From NCBI GenBank assembly GCA_022402465.1, contig JAKRSH010000002.1:1-64000 (forward strand): DNA of 64,000 bases, read 5' to 3'. The notes below the pieces were generated by a model, which saw only the letters and a program-made list of their open reading frames with translations, had not been told where the DNA came from and did not search any database. Below are positions 8,550 through 17,893 of this stretch, piece after piece; positions within the stretch are counted from its first letter, which is position 1, and each line of letters begins with the position of its first letter. This DNA is from Leptospiraceae bacterium (lineage in GTDB: Bacteria > Spirochaetota > Leptospiria > Leptospirales > Leptospiraceae). Both the position numbers and the translations under genes were made by a program.

Positions 8550-9206
8550 TTAACCTACTAAATACAAAAGTGGAAAAAGGTAAATCCAAACCAAATCCAC
8601 AACGTGCCAAAATAATCCAACACCCTCTACAGGAGTAAAGTATTCAGGACCTACATTTCCACGAATGTTCTTGATCATTACCCAAAAAATTAAGGCAGCA
8701 CCAACAACAACGTGAACTCCATGCAAACCAGTCATGACAAAATAGAAACTAAAGAACATAGCTGCGTTCTTCACATCAGCTAGTTCTAAGTTTGTAAAAT
8801 ATCTACCAGGAAGAAGCCCATCATGAAATTTGTGGGAGTATTCGAAGTATTTCACAACCATAAAAGTGCAGGCACAAAGTATGGTAACAAGCATAGCCCA
8901 AGTTGCAGCCTTTCTTTTACCTGACTGAACATAGCTTATAGCAAGAGCCATAGTAAGGGAACTAAATATCAGCACTACTGTATTGAAAGCACCAAGAGTT
9001 TTATTCAACATGTGAGAACCTTGGTGAAAAACTTCTGGATACAAGGAGTGGTAGATTAAATAGCCAACGAACAAACCACCAAACATTAGAATTTCAGTGC
9101 AAAGAAACAACCAAATTCCTTGTTTAGAGGAGGAATACTGATGCTCAGCACTATCAAAGTGATGAGCATGATGGAATTTTTTTTCCGAATTACTAGCGGT
9201 AGTCAT
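8550..9206 (-). CDS. coxC: Cytochrome c oxidase subunit III
   Basis: The 218-aa protein has about five transmembrane helices and subunit III signatures: GIWLFLCTEILMFGGLF, TGLHGVHVVVGA and FWHVVDLVWIYLFPLLYL. Subunit III lacks redox centres and stabilises proton uptake by subunit I. It is a short form, lacking the first two helices of the mitochondrial protein, as usual in the bacterial heme-copper oxidases of this type. Its start overlaps the coxA stop by 14 bases, implying coupled translation. Confidence 0.92.
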   Translation of the reverse strand: MTTASNSEKKFHHAHHFDSAEHQYSSSKQGIWLFLCTEILMFGGLFVGYLIYHSLYPEVFHQGSHMLNKTLGAFNTVVLIFSSLTMALAISYVQSGKRKAATWAMLVTILCACTFMVVKYFEYSHKFHDGLLPGRYFTNLELADVKNAAMFFSFYFVMTGLHGVHVVVGAALIFWVMIKNIRGNVGPEYFTPVEGVGLFWHVVDLVWIYLFPLLYLVG

Positions 9207-10794
9207 AGGGTCCTGCTGTTACAACTGGTGTTTTGTCAAAATTTTCATGAGGAGGAGGAGAAGAAGTCTGCCATTCTAGGGTCTTACCACCCCAAGGATT
9301 ATCAGCCGCCTGGGTTCCCGAAACAAGTCCTTTGATCACTGCATAAAGTCCAATTAAGAACCCAATCGCAATCAACCAAGATCCAAAAGTAGAAATCTGA
9401 TTTAGAGAAGTGTATTCAGGAAGATAATCGAAGTATCTTCTTGGCATTCCAAACTGTCCTAAAATAAACTGAGGAAAGAAGGTTACATTGAATCCTGTGA
9501 AGATAAAAACCCAAGAATATTGGCCGAGTTTATCGGAAATATTTTTACCAAACATCTTAGGGAACCAATAGAAAATTCCACCCATAAGAGCCATCAAGGT
9601 TCCACCAACCATTACATAATGGAAGTGAGCAACTACAAAGTAGGTATCATGGAAGTGAATGTCTAAGCCTGATGCAGCGAGAAAGACACCTGTCAATCCA
9701 CCAATAGTGAATAAAAACATAAATCCAAGAGCAAAAAGCATAGGCGACTCGAAACTTACAGTGCCCTTGTGCATGGTTGCTATCCAATTGAAAAGCTTAA
9801 TTGCAGTTGGAACTCCTACAAGCATTGTAATGAATGAAAAGATCACACCAGCAAGAGTAGATTGGCCAGAAACAAACATATGATGTCCCCAAACCAAGAA
9901 ACTCACAGCAGCAATTGCTACAGAAGAATATGCAATCGCTCTGTAACCAAAGATAGTTTTCTTTGAAAAAGTTGTGATCAATTCGCTGATTATTCCCATA
10001 GCTGGAAGTATCATAATATATACAGCTGGGTGGGAATAGAACCAGAAGAAATGCTGAAATAATACTGGATCGCCACCAAGAGCTGGGTCAAAAATACCAA
10101 CTCCTAATGTTTTTTCTGCGATGAGCAAGAAAAGAGTGATTGCAAGAACTGGAGTCGCTAGTATTTGAATGATGGCTGTTGAATATAAGGCCCAGACAAA
10201 AAGTGGAATCTTGTCCATTCCCATACCAGGCGCTCTCATTTTGTGAGTTGTTACAACAAAGTTCAATCCTGTTAATATAGAGGAAAATCCCATTACGAAT
10301 ACACCAAGTACTAAAAAGATCACTCCATTGGAAGTGCTTAGTGTTGAGTAAGGTGTATAGAAAGTCCAACCAGTATCAACTTTATTGTAGAATAAAGAAC
10401 AAAGAGAAATAGACATTCCTATCATGAATAGATAATAAGAGGCAAGGTTCAATCTTGGAAAAGCTACGTCTTTGGCACCAATTTGAATAGGTAAAAAGAA
10501 ATTCCCTAAAAATGCAGGTATTCCCGGAACAATTACCATGAATACCATGATAGCACCATGGTAGGTCATAAATTTATTGTAGGTATCCGCAGTTATAAAG
10601 GCTTCTGCTCCAAATTTAGCTAGGTGAAGACGAATCCCTAGGGCAAAAATCCCGCCAATCAAGAACATAGTCATCACGGTTACAAAATACATGATTCCAA
10701 TTCTTTTGTGGTCAAGTGTATAAACCCAGGACATGAACCCTTTGTGATGGTTCAAGTAATTCGTCGTAGATGTTGTGGAAGCTACATGACTCAT
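9193..10794 (-). CDS. coxA: Cytochrome c oxidase subunit I, A2-type catalytic subunit
   Basis: The 533-aa, roughly 12-helix subunit carries the heme a and heme a3-CuB site. Ligand motifs are TYHGAIMVF (low-spin heme), FYSHPAVYIMILP (CuB His and the cross-linked Tyr), WGHHMFVSG (the two other CuB His) and DIHFHDTYFVVAHFHYVM (heme a3 and heme a). YSHPAVY replaces the XGHPEVY of A1 oxidases; this Tyr-Ser signature, without the D-channel Glu, defines A2-type oxidases such as the Rhodothermus caa3 enzyme. The gene follows coxB by nine bases. Confidence 0.95.
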   Translation of the reverse strand: MSHVASTTSTTNYLNHHKGFMSWVYTLDHKRIGIMYFVTVMTMFLIGGIFALGIRLHLAKFGAEAFITADTYNKFMTYHGAIMVFMVIVPGIPAFLGNFFLPIQIGAKDVAFPRLNLASYYLFMIGMSISLCSLFYNKVDTGWTFYTPYSTLSTSNGVIFLVLGVFVMGFSSILTGLNFVVTTHKMRAPGMGMDKIPLFVWALYSTAIIQILATPVLAITLFLLIAEKTLGVGIFDPALGGDPVLFQHFFWFYSHPAVYIMILPAMGIISELITTFSKKTIFGYRAIAYSSVAIAAVSFLVWGHHMFVSGQSTLAGVIFSFITMLVGVPTAIKLFNWIATMHKGTVSFESPMLFALGFMFLFTIGGLTGVFLAASGLDIHFHDTYFVVAHFHYVMVGGTLMALMGGIFYWFPKMFGKNISDKLGQYSWVFIFTGFNVTFFPQFILGQFGMPRRYFDYLPEYTSLNQISTFGSWLIAIGFLIGLYAVIKGLVSGTQAADNPWGGKTLEWQTSSPPPHENFDKTPVVTAGPYDYR

Positions 10795-10803
10795 GGCTTT
10801 CTC

Positions 10804-11769
10804 CTATTTAGTAGATTTGATAAATTCAATCAAGGCTTCGATTTCATCATCGTCTAATTGGCCTTGGTAGATTGGCATAGCTGCAGGATAACCTTTTACG
10901 ATTTTTGCAGATGATTGGAGTATGGATTCCTTTAGGTAGTTCTCATCAGCAACAACAGAGGAGCCAGATTCAAATTCTCTATTCTTACCATAAAGACCTT
11001 GGAAGGTAGGACCCACTATCGTCTTCCCATCAATAGAATGGCAACCATTGCAGGCTTTGGTTTGGTAAAGCTTAGCGCCTTTGTCAGCGAGAGATTGTTC
11101 TCCGACTTTTTCTTCGCTATGGTACCAAGCAACATACTCTTCTGGATCCATAACATTAACACGTATCATCATGTTAGAATGGCTTGTTCCACAATATTCC
11201 GTGCAAAATACGATGTAATTGCCCTTTTCTTTGGCTTCAAACCAAACTTCTGTGAATCTACCTGGAACGGCGTCTTGCTTGATTCGAAATGCGGGAATGA
11301 AAAAACTGTGCAAGACATCTTTAGAAGTTAGAATAATCTTAACAGGTTTACCTACTGGAACATTCAATGTATCTTTGGCAGAGGAATAAAAAGTCTTGCC
11401 ATTTTTGTATTTGTATTCCCAAGCCCACTGCATAGCAGTAATATGTATTTCTTCTGATACAACTTCAGGTGGAGTTCTTAATTTTGCGAAAAGCACCCAA
11501 CCCCAATAAAAGATCACAAGTAAAATTACAAGTGGGATAAAACTCCATAGAAACTCTGCTAAATTATTGTGAGTAATATAAGCTGACTTCTGGTTATCTT
11601 CCGTCCTCTTGTAAATGACTAGAAACCACACCATTCCCCCAATGAGGATGATGAACGAAACCAAACTGGCCCAGAGAAGAAATGCATAGAAAGTATCAAC
11701 TTCCGCTGCGATGTCGGTTCCAGCCACAGGCATAAACGAATTAGCTAGTGTGAGACAGAATGCCATCAT
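10804..11769 (-). CDS. coxB: Cytochrome c oxidase subunit II fused to cytochrome c (caa3 type)
   Basis: The protein begins with a possible signal sequence and two transmembrane helices, followed by the CuA cupredoxin domain with HSFFIPAFRIKQD and the CuA loop FCTEYCGTSHSNM. The C-terminal 90 residues are a class I cytochrome c with a CNGCH heme site and a PAMPIYQG axial-Met region. A fused heme c makes this a caa3-type terminal oxidase, which takes electrons from a donor through its own heme. At 321 aa the length fits. The start overlaps the SCO1 stop by one base. Confidence 0.94.
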   Translation of the reverse strand: MMAFCLTLANSFMPVAGTDIAAEVDTFYAFLLWASLVSFIILIGGMVWFLVIYKRTEDNQKSAYITHNNLAEFLWSFIPLVILLVIFYWGWVLFAKLRTPPEVVSEEIHITAMQWAWEYKYKNGKTFYSSAKDTLNVPVGKPVKIILTSKDVLHSFFIPAFRIKQDAVPGRFTEVWFEAKEKGNYIVFCTEYCGTSHSNMMIRVNVMDPEEYVAWYHSEEKVGEQSLADKGAKLYQTKACNGCHSIDGKTIVGPTFQGLYGKNREFESGSSVVADENYLKESILQSSAKIVKGYPAAMPIYQGQLDDDEIEALIEFIKSTK

Positions 11770-12641
11770 CAGGCTACTCCTTGATTATTGAATTTATTAT
11801 ATCGTATCCAAAAAAACAGTAAAAACGTTGAGAGTAGTCCTAATGTTAAAAAGGCGCCTATTCTCATAATATTGATTGCTACCAAGGTATATTTGTTCTT
11901 AGTAGGATCAAATTGAAAGCAAAATAATGCAAAACGGTCTATAAAATCCCCAATCTTCCCCTCCCCAGCCTCAAGAAGTGCTAATTTCAAGTCTCTGCTA
12001 TCGAAGGTGATACCTTGGATAATTCTAGAAACCTTTCCTTGTGGAGTGAGTATATAGATCATGGATGCGTGAATGTATTGCTTAGATTCTGAATCCCATT
12101 TGTAAGAGAATCCCAAGTCGTCTGTCAGATAGGAAATTTGATCTTGTTTGCCTGTGAGCAAGCGAAAGGAATTGGGATCTATTGTCCTGTTATAATCCTT
12201 TAGATAGGCTTGCTTCTTTTCTGAGGAAATAATTGGAGTCTCTTTGGGATCAATAGAAACAGCAACATATTGGTATTTGTTGCCTAAGTCCCAATCTAAA
12301 TCCTTTAAAACTTTCATCACTCCATTCATGTGGTAATTGCAAAGGCTTGGGCATTTGTAATAGACCGGACTAAGCACAACAGGTAAACCACTCGAAAGAA
12401 TATCCTTGAGTTGAATGCTAATACCAGAAGAATCTTGGAAGGTAAGGCTCAAATCCAATTGCTTACCAAGGGAATCTTTGGCTCCGATACCTTCCAATTC
12501 TTTAGGCAATTTATTCTCTCTTAGAATAGTCTCGTTAGGATCATACGAATAAATAGAAATCGCTTGAGTGAGATAGAGCAAGCAGCTAGCTAGAAACCAT
12601 ACTGCTTCTTTTTTGATAAATGTATTGTTCAACTCAAACAT
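11769..12641 (-). CDS. SCO1/SenC copper chaperone for CuA assembly
   Basis: This thioredoxin-fold protein has the copper-binding CPSLC motif (CxxxC), the VSIDPKETP strand, and the third ligand His in YIHASMIYIL. SCO proteins deliver copper to the CuA site of subunit II, and here the gene immediately precedes coxB. An N-terminal hydrophobic segment exports it. A second helix at the C terminus (MRIGAFLTLGLLSTFLLFF) is unusual for the family and would make it a twice-anchored periplasmic protein. ATG 12641 is preferred; a TTG lies just upstream at 12644. Confidence 0.9.
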   Translation of the reverse strand: MFELNNTFIKKEAVWFLASCLLYLTQAISIYSYDPNETILRENKLPKELEGIGAKDSLGKQLDLSLTFQDSSGISIQLKDILSSGLPVVLSPVYYKCPSLCNYHMNGVMKVLKDLDWDLGNKYQYVAVSIDPKETPIISSEKKQAYLKDYNRTIDPNSFRLLTGKQDQISYLTDDLGFSYKWDSESKQYIHASMIYILTPQGKVSRIIQGITFDSRDLKLALLEAGEGKIGDFIDRFALFCFQFDPTKNKYTLVAINIMRIGAFLTLGLLSTFLLFFWIRYNKFNNQGVA

Positions 12642-12648
12642 CAAAATA

Positions 12649-12801
12649 TTATTTTTTAGATTCTACTCCATAATTCTCACCTGGATTCTCTACAACACCT
12701 GGGTGAACGAAAATAATATATGCGAAAAATAGAATATTAAAAGCTAGCACTACCATAAATGTAATGTATCCGTGTTTATTGTATAAGTCTTTGGAACTCA
12801 T
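12649..12801 (-). CDS. Small 50-aa single-pass membrane protein, first gene of the cox operon
   Basis: The minus strand reads ATG at 12801 through TAA at 12649, giving 50 residues starting MSSKDLYNKHGYITF. A single hydrophobic helix (FMVVLAFNILFFAYIIFV) is followed by a short polar tail. A strong ribosome site (AGGAG) lies at the right distance from the ATG, and the stop is only seven bases before the SCO1 start. Position and topology suggest a small oxidase-associated subunit or assembly factor, comparable in size to CcoS/CydX-type proteins, but I recognise no family. The coding call rests on ribosome site, placement and composition. Confidence 0.7.
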   Translation of the reverse strand: MSSKDLYNKHGYITFMVVLAFNILFFAYIIFVHPGVVENPGENYGVESKK

Positions 12802-12840
12802 GTAATCTCCTGGAAGGGTTCTTTATTCCATGGAAATTGG

Positions 12841-12863
12841 ACAAACATTCGGAAACAAACATT
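12841..12863. repeat. Two 9-bp direct repeats in the cox/ctaA divergent promoter region
   Basis: ACAAACATT occurs at 12841-12849 and again at 12855-12863, 14 bases start to start. The pair sits in the 138-bp spacer between the divergent cox and ctaA operons. It could be a regulator site acting on both; nothing identifies the regulator. Confidence 0.35.
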
Positions 12864-12939
12864 TTTTTTAATTCTAATCTAAAATTCATTTATTAACCAT
12901 ACTCTCTCCAAAACATGGATTCAAACGGGCAATTAAAGT

Positions 12940-13851
12940 ATGAAATTTTTCACAAAACTATTTTTATTGATAACAGTTCTCATTTACATCAATTTATTCT
13001 TTGGTCCCCTTGTACGAGCCACAGATTCAGGCTTAGCCTGCCCCGATTGGCCTTTGTGTTATGGTAAATTTGTTCCTGAATATACTTTTCAAATTGCTAT
13101 GGAAGTAGGACACCGCTACTACTCTGGCTCCATTGGAATCCTTATTCTATTAGGCGCGATACTTGGTTTCGTGAATCCAGATTTAAAAAGATTTCGAATC
13201 CTTCTCTTGGTTTCACTTTTCTTTTTAGGAACCCAGGTTACTTTAGGTGCACTAACAGTACTTAAGCTTTTGGATCCAACAACAGTGAATCTGCACTTGT
13301 TAAATGCTGTAACTCTCTTAATTCTATCTTTAACTATTTATGCGTTTTCTCATTGGATGGTTTACTATAAGGATTATGGAACTTTTTCCTTTCAGAAATT
13401 AATTTCCAAACAAAATGCATTTTTACTTTTTACATTTTTAATCACTTCCTATCAACTTTTTATGGGAGGTAGAGTAAGTACTCATTATGCAGGTCTTGCC
13501 TGTCCAGATTTTCCAACCTGCTATGGAGAATGGTTCCCTGAGATGATAGGTACCATACGCTTCCAAATGGAGCATAGATGGACAGGATATCTGGTTGCCT
13601 TGTCTGTCTTCCTAGCTTTATTTTTAGGGATTCGATTTTCTTACAGTAGATCAAGCATCTTTGTATTGAAGATATCTGCAAATCTCATTATTATCCAAAT
13701 CGCAATTGGAGCTTTTAACGTTTTATATAGAATTCCTAAGTTATTAACTGCTCTCCATACTGTGACAGGAGTCTTACTATTAGCTACCTTATATTGGGTT
13801 ATACTCTTACAAGGTTGGAACAGAGATCTAAAAGGAGACTCACGTGCTTGA
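12940..13851 (+). CDS. ctaA: Heme A synthase (COX15/CtaA)
   Basis: The 303-aa polytopic protein has the internal two-fold repeat of CtaA. The paired extracellular cysteine loops are [13 protein letters not shown] and [13 protein letters not shown]. The conserved heme-ligand histidines are in [25 protein letters not shown] and ALHTVTGV. It oxidises the C8 methyl of heme O to give heme A in the inner membrane. Divergent from the cox operon and translationally coupled to ctaB, it supplies the oxidase with its heme. Confidence 0.92.
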   Translation: MKFFTKLFLLITVLIYINLFFGPLVRATDSGLACPDWPLCYGKFVPEYTFQIAMEVGHRYYSGSIGILILLGAILGFVNPDLKRFRILLLVSLFFLGTQVTLGALTVLKLLDPTTVNLHLLNAVTLLILSLTIYAFSHWMVYYKDYGTFSFQKLISKQNAFLLFTFLITSYQLFMGGRVSTHYAGLACPDFPTCYGEWFPEMIGTIRFQMEHRWTGYLVALSVFLALFLGIRFSYSRSSIFVLKISANLIIIQIAIGAFNVLYRIPKLLTALHTVTGVLLLATLYWVILLQGWNRDLKGDSRA

Positions 13852-14716
13852 AGCATTTCGTATATGGAATAGCCTGACCAAACCTCGAGTTACCATTTTG
13901 GTTCTAGCTACTGTTATGCCAGGACTTTACCTAGGTGTTGATGGTGAACCTCTTTCTTGGCAACTAATAACGATTACACTTTTCGGGACCTATCTCATGT
14001 CTTCGGCTTCTTTTATTTTCAATCAGTATATTGAAAGAGACAAAGACGCATTGATGTATAGAACCAAACAAAGGGCTATTCCAGGTGGGCTGATTAAACC
14101 TACCAATGCACTTATTCTTGCTTATATTGTTACTGCAATTGCTTTTTTTATACTCTACTACTATGTTAATTTGCTAACTGCTATTTGTGCATTTTCTGCC
14201 TTGGTCTCTTACGTATGGTTGTATACTATTGTTCTCAAGCCTAGAACAGAACAAAACATAGTCATAGGTGGGGTGAGTGGATGTATAGGTCCCTTAATTG
14301 GCTATGCCGCAACCACTAACTCCCTTCCAATACCAGCTTGGGTTTTATTCACTATGATATTTCTATGGACTCCAGCACATTTCTGGGCACTTGCCATTTT
14401 CCTAAAAGATGATTATGAAAAAGCAGAAATTCCTATGCTTCCTGTTGTAAAAGGCATTCGTAAAACCACTTACTCCATTTTTGTTTATACAATTTTGTAT
14501 TCCTTATCTTGCTTTGCTTTTTACTTTAGCCATGACGGAATGGGTGTATTTTTTTTAATTTCCACAAGCCTTCTGACTATTGCTATGGTGTATCTTTCCG
14601 TACAATTGATACTTAGCCAATCTACAAAGCTTGCTAAGAATTTTTTCTATTTTAGCATTCTTCATATGTTTCTGATTACCATTGTCATAGTGGTTGATGC
14701 AAGAGTAATCTCTTAA
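13844..14716 (+). CDS. ctaB: Protoheme IX farnesyltransferase (heme O synthase)
   Basis: This 290-aa UbiA-family prenyltransferase has the first Asp-rich motif [15 protein letters not shown] and nine or so helices, with [10 protein letters not shown] and [13 protein letters not shown], a hallmark of CtaB/CyoE. It adds a farnesyl group to heme B, giving heme O, the substrate of CtaA. The start is GTG at 13844, with AAAGGAG nine bases upstream and inside the end of ctaA. The last helix pair is conventional. Confidence 0.92.
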   Translation: MLEAFRIWNSLTKPRVTILVLATVMPGLYLGVDGEPLSWQLITITLFGTYLMSSASFIFNQYIERDKDALMYRTKQRAIPGGLIKPTNALILAYIVTAIAFFILYYYVNLLTAICAFSALVSYVWLYTIVLKPRTEQNIVIGGVSGCIGPLIGYAATTNSLPIPAWVLFTMIFLWTPAHFWALAIFLKDDYEKAEIPMLPVVKGIRKTTYSIFVYTILYSLSCFAFYFSHDGMGVFFLISTSLLTIAMVYLSVQLILSQSTKLAKNFFYFSILHMFLITIVIVVDARVIS

Positions 14717-14762
14717 GAAATATACTTGCCAAGCAAGGAAATACTTCATTTCCTATCATTGA

Positions 14763-16718
14763 ATGGCTACGAATCATAAAGAAGAAAACATAAAGATAGG
14801 ATTTTCTGAGGGTCTGGGGCTCATTCTACCCTATGTTCGTCAAAAGCTTACGGAACAAATTAAATCTGTATTTGTAATAGTAACTTATCTCATCTTGTTT
14901 CAGGTATTTGCACTCCATGTTCCCATCATTGAAGCCTCTACAATAGCTTTTGGTATTTCCTTAGTTGTCTTTGGTTTGGCATTTTTCTTAGAGGGACTTT
15001 TCCTAGGTTTGATGCCCCTGGGAGAGACTTTAGGCATTCGTCTACCACAGAAATCGAATTTAGGAACCATTTTAATTTTTTCGTTTCTACTCGGTGCAGG
15101 AACCACTCTTGCGGAACCTGCTATCGGTGTATTGAAATCAGCAGGCTCCTCAGTTAAACCCTGGGAGGCTCCTCTTCTTTATCTCCTTTTGAATCGGTTT
15201 TCAGAATACTTGGTATATGCTGTGGGTGCAGGTGTTGGAATAGCAGTAGTCTTTGGAATGCTGAGATTTTTGTATGATTGGTCCTTGAAGCCCTTACTGC
15301 TAGTTTTACTTTCCATCCTTCTTCCACTTACCATGTGGAGCTACTTCGATGCCAACCTTCAAAGTCTAACTGGACTTGCTTGGGACTGCGGTGCAGTTAC
15401 AACTGGTCCTGTAACTGTACCTCTTGTGATAGCACTTGGAATCGGAATTTCCAGAGTTTCTGGGGAGAGTAATGGAGGGATTACGGGATTCGGTGTTGTG
15501 ACTCTTGCTTCTTTGTTTCCTATTCTCGCAGTTCTACTTCTTGGCTTATTCTTTCAAACGTCTGTTCCTAGTCCAATGACAGAACAAGAATTTATAGGAT
15601 TATCAAAAGATTCACAAAAAGTATTCTACATTTTTGGTTCTGAAGATGGCTATAAGGAATATATTGACAAAAATATTTCTAACACAGTCACCAGTGGTAG
15701 TTCGTCCGAACCTTCCAAAGAAAAAGAACTAAGTCTTGAAAATTTGTTTAGTTCAAGCTTCTTAAGTGCTTTGCAAGCAATCATACCTTTAACTTTATTT
15801 CTTTTTGTATTTCTAACCTTTGTTATCAGAGAAAAAATACGAAATTTAGATGAGATTATTTTGGGGATTTTTCTTGCAATGATTGGCATGGGAATTTTCA
15901 ATTTAGGAATTGGTCTCGGACTTGGCAAATTAGGAAATCAGGTGGGAAGCAAATTGCCTTCTGCCTTTAGAGCGATCGAAATACCTGAATCAACGATTCA
16001 TTTGAAAAACTTTGATACATCTATAGTGCAAACATCAATTTTACCAGATGGAGAAAAAGATAGGTTCTTTTATTTAAAAGAAAAAAAATCTTATACATCT
16101 GTTCCTTTCAAAGAAAGCAATCTTGATAAATCCTCAGGAATCTATGAATACATTCCTATACATGGACCTATTTATGGAAAAGAAGATGGAGCACTTGGAA
16201 TCTTAGTAGTTTTAATTTTTGCTTTTGTGATGGGATATGGTGCAACTCTCGCCGAACCAGCGCTCAATGCTCTCGGTATTACTGTTGAAGAATTAACAGT
16301 TGGAACATTTAAAAAGAGAAATTTAATACAATCTGTATCCATAGGGGTGGGATCTGGGATTTTAATTGGTGTCTGCAAAATTCTATTCGAAATACCTATA
16401 GTTTATCTTTTAATTCCGCCTTACTTATTATTGTTGGTCCTTACCATCCTTAGTTCTGAAGAATTTGTAAATATTGGATGGGATAGTGCTGGGGTTACAA
16501 CTGGACCGATTACAGTTCCCTTAGTTCTAGCCTTAGGCTTGGGTGTTGGAGGTCAAATTGGTGTAGTGGAAGGTTTTGGAATTCTTGCCATGGCATCTGT
16601 GTGCCCTATTCTATCTGTACTTTCTATAGGACTTTGGGTTGAACGTAACAGAAGAAAATCCATAGAAGCCTCCGATAAGGCGGATGCGGAGCAGACAAAG
16701 GGAGGCAATTCACAATGA
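14763..16718 (+). CDS. Duplicated DUF1538 membrane protein, putative transporter
   Basis: The 651-aa protein has about 12-14 hydrophobic helices and an obvious internal duplication. TTLAEPAIGVL and WDCGAVTTGPVTVPL in the first half recur as ATLAEPALNALG and WDSAGVTTGPITVPL in the second. A soluble loop (residues 275-330) and a second one near residues 400-470 separate helical bundles. These are the signatures of the DUF1538 family, whose function is not established. The inverted or tandem repeat with Gly-rich re-entrant-like segments suggests a transporter or channel. The stop overlaps the start of a PII-like gene (ATGA). Confidence 0.85.
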   Translation: MATNHKEENIKIGFSEGLGLILPYVRQKLTEQIKSVFVIVTYLILFQVFALHVPIIEASTIAFGISLVVFGLAFFLEGLFLGLMPLGETLGIRLPQKSNLGTILIFSFLLGAGTTLAEPAIGVLKSAGSSVKPWEAPLLYLLLNRFSEYLVYAVGAGVGIAVVFGMLRFLYDWSLKPLLLVLLSILLPLTMWSYFDANLQSLTGLAWDCGAVTTGPVTVPLVIALGIGISRVSGESNGGITGFGVVTLASLFPILAVLLLGLFFQTSVPSPMTEQEFIGLSKDSQKVFYIFGSEDGYKEYIDKNISNTVTSGSSSEPSKEKELSLENLFSSSFLSALQAIIPLTLFLFVFLTFVIREKIRNLDEIILGIFLAMIGMGIFNLGIGLGLGKLGNQVGSKLPSAFRAIEIPESTIHLKNFDTSIVQTSILPDGEKDRFFYLKEKKSYTSVPFKESNLDKSSGIYEYIPIHGPIYGKEDGALGILVVLIFAFVMGYGATLAEPALNALGITVEELTVGTFKKRNLIQSVSIGVGSGILIGVCKILFEIPIVYLLIPPYLLLLVLTILSSEEFVNIGWDSAGVTTGPITVPLVLALGLGVGGQIGVVEGFGILAMASVCPILSVLSIGLWVERNRRKSIEASDKADAEQTKGGNSQ

Positions 16719-17893
16719 TTCCTCAATACAAGGCAGTCAAGATAACAGCAATCTTTCATAAAGAATTCCACTACAAGATTTGGACCGCATTACACGACGC
16801 AGGCGTTTATAATCTTCATTTTGAGCCAGCTAGATATCCCGTACTCGGAGAGAAAAAAGGATTCTTTGGATCTATCATCAATTCTGATCCTATCATAGAT
16901 AATCCTATGTCTATTTTTTCAATATTAACATTTACTGATTTAGAAAAACAAGTGATGGAAATCATTCACAAAAATGCTGAGCTCCAAATTCCAGGACATG
17001 GTTCTGTTTATAGTGAAGATATTACAGTTTATCATGAGAATTCTCTTTTCTTTATCACCGATACAATCAAATTAGAAAATACAAAAGAGCAAGAACCATT
17101 TTTTAAAGGATTAACTGGTATATTTTGTATCTTACAAAGAGGATTGGGTGAACCGATCTCAAAAATCATATTAGAAAATGGAATTGCAGTTCCCACTATA
17201 ACCTATGGAACAGGAACAGGGCTTAGAGATAAATTAGGTCTTCTTAAGATCACATTGCCTCGTGAAAAAGATATTCTTAAAATTGTGGTAAATTCCAGTG
17301 ATGCAGAACATGTTATGAATTTTATTATTGAAGCTGGGAGATTAGAAAGTCCTGGTAGAGGATTTATTTATGAATACCCTGTGAAAAATGGTTTTATCAA
17401 TACAAGAACTAGTATGGATGGAGTCAGGCATGCAGCTAACATAGATCAAATCATTGCTGCTTTAGATAAATTAAATGGTGGCGTAGATTGGAGAAAAAGA
17501 AGCAGCACACTTCGATCCGGAACAAATACTAGAAAGTTCTTTAATGGTGTTGATTTGCATTTTTATTGCAATGAAGGATTCGCCTTAGATATAATTACGG
17601 ATCTTCGCAAATTAGGTGTGAGTGGATCAACCATGAAAAATTTGAAACTTCTATCCAAATCGGATGAATCAGATATTTCAGAAACTGAAACAAAATATAA
17701 AATTTCTCCGGCAAGAGAAGGATGCAATATGTTGGTTCCTGAATCAAGTTTATCTGAAATTTTAGAAAAGATGGAAAGCCTTGGTGCATTCGGTCCTCAG
17801 ATCCAGGGTATGATCTACACTACGAAAATACCTAGGGCATTTACCTACCAATCTAAAGCAAAACTCAACTCCATAATGAATCAGAATTCTTGA
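16715..17893 (+). CDS. Triple PII-like signalling protein coupled to DUF1538
   Basis: The 392-aa soluble protein appears to contain three PII-like modules, about residues 5-110, 130-235 and 275-385. The second is the clearest: it has a T-loop-like TYGTGTGLRDKLGLLKIT and a SPGRGFIYEY strand at about residues 212-221, matching the C-terminal strand of GlnB-type folds. The first has GFFGSIINSDP and the third is the most divergent. PII-like proteins bind nucleotides and gate membrane transporters (GlnK-AmtB, SbtB-SbtA). ATGA coupling to the DUF1538 gene suggests this one senses a metabolite and controls that membrane protein. The ligand is unknown. Confidence 0.7.
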   Translation: MIPQYKAVKITAIFHKEFHYKIWTALHDAGVYNLHFEPARYPVLGEKKGFFGSIINSDPIIDNPMSIFSILTFTDLEKQVMEIIHKNAELQIPGHGSVYSEDITVYHENSLFFITDTIKLENTKEQEPFFKGLTGIFCILQRGLGEPISKIILENGIAVPTITYGTGTGLRDKLGLLKITLPREKDILKIVVNSSDAEHVMNFIIEAGRLESPGRGFIYEYPVKNGFINTRTSMDGVRHAANIDQIIAALDKLNGGVDWRKRSSTLRSGTNTRKFFNGVDLHFYCNEGFALDIITDLRKLGVSGSTMKNLKLLSKSDESDISETETKYKISPAREGCNMLVPESSLSEILEKMESLGAFGPQIQGMIYTTKIPRAFTYQSKAKLNSIMNQNS

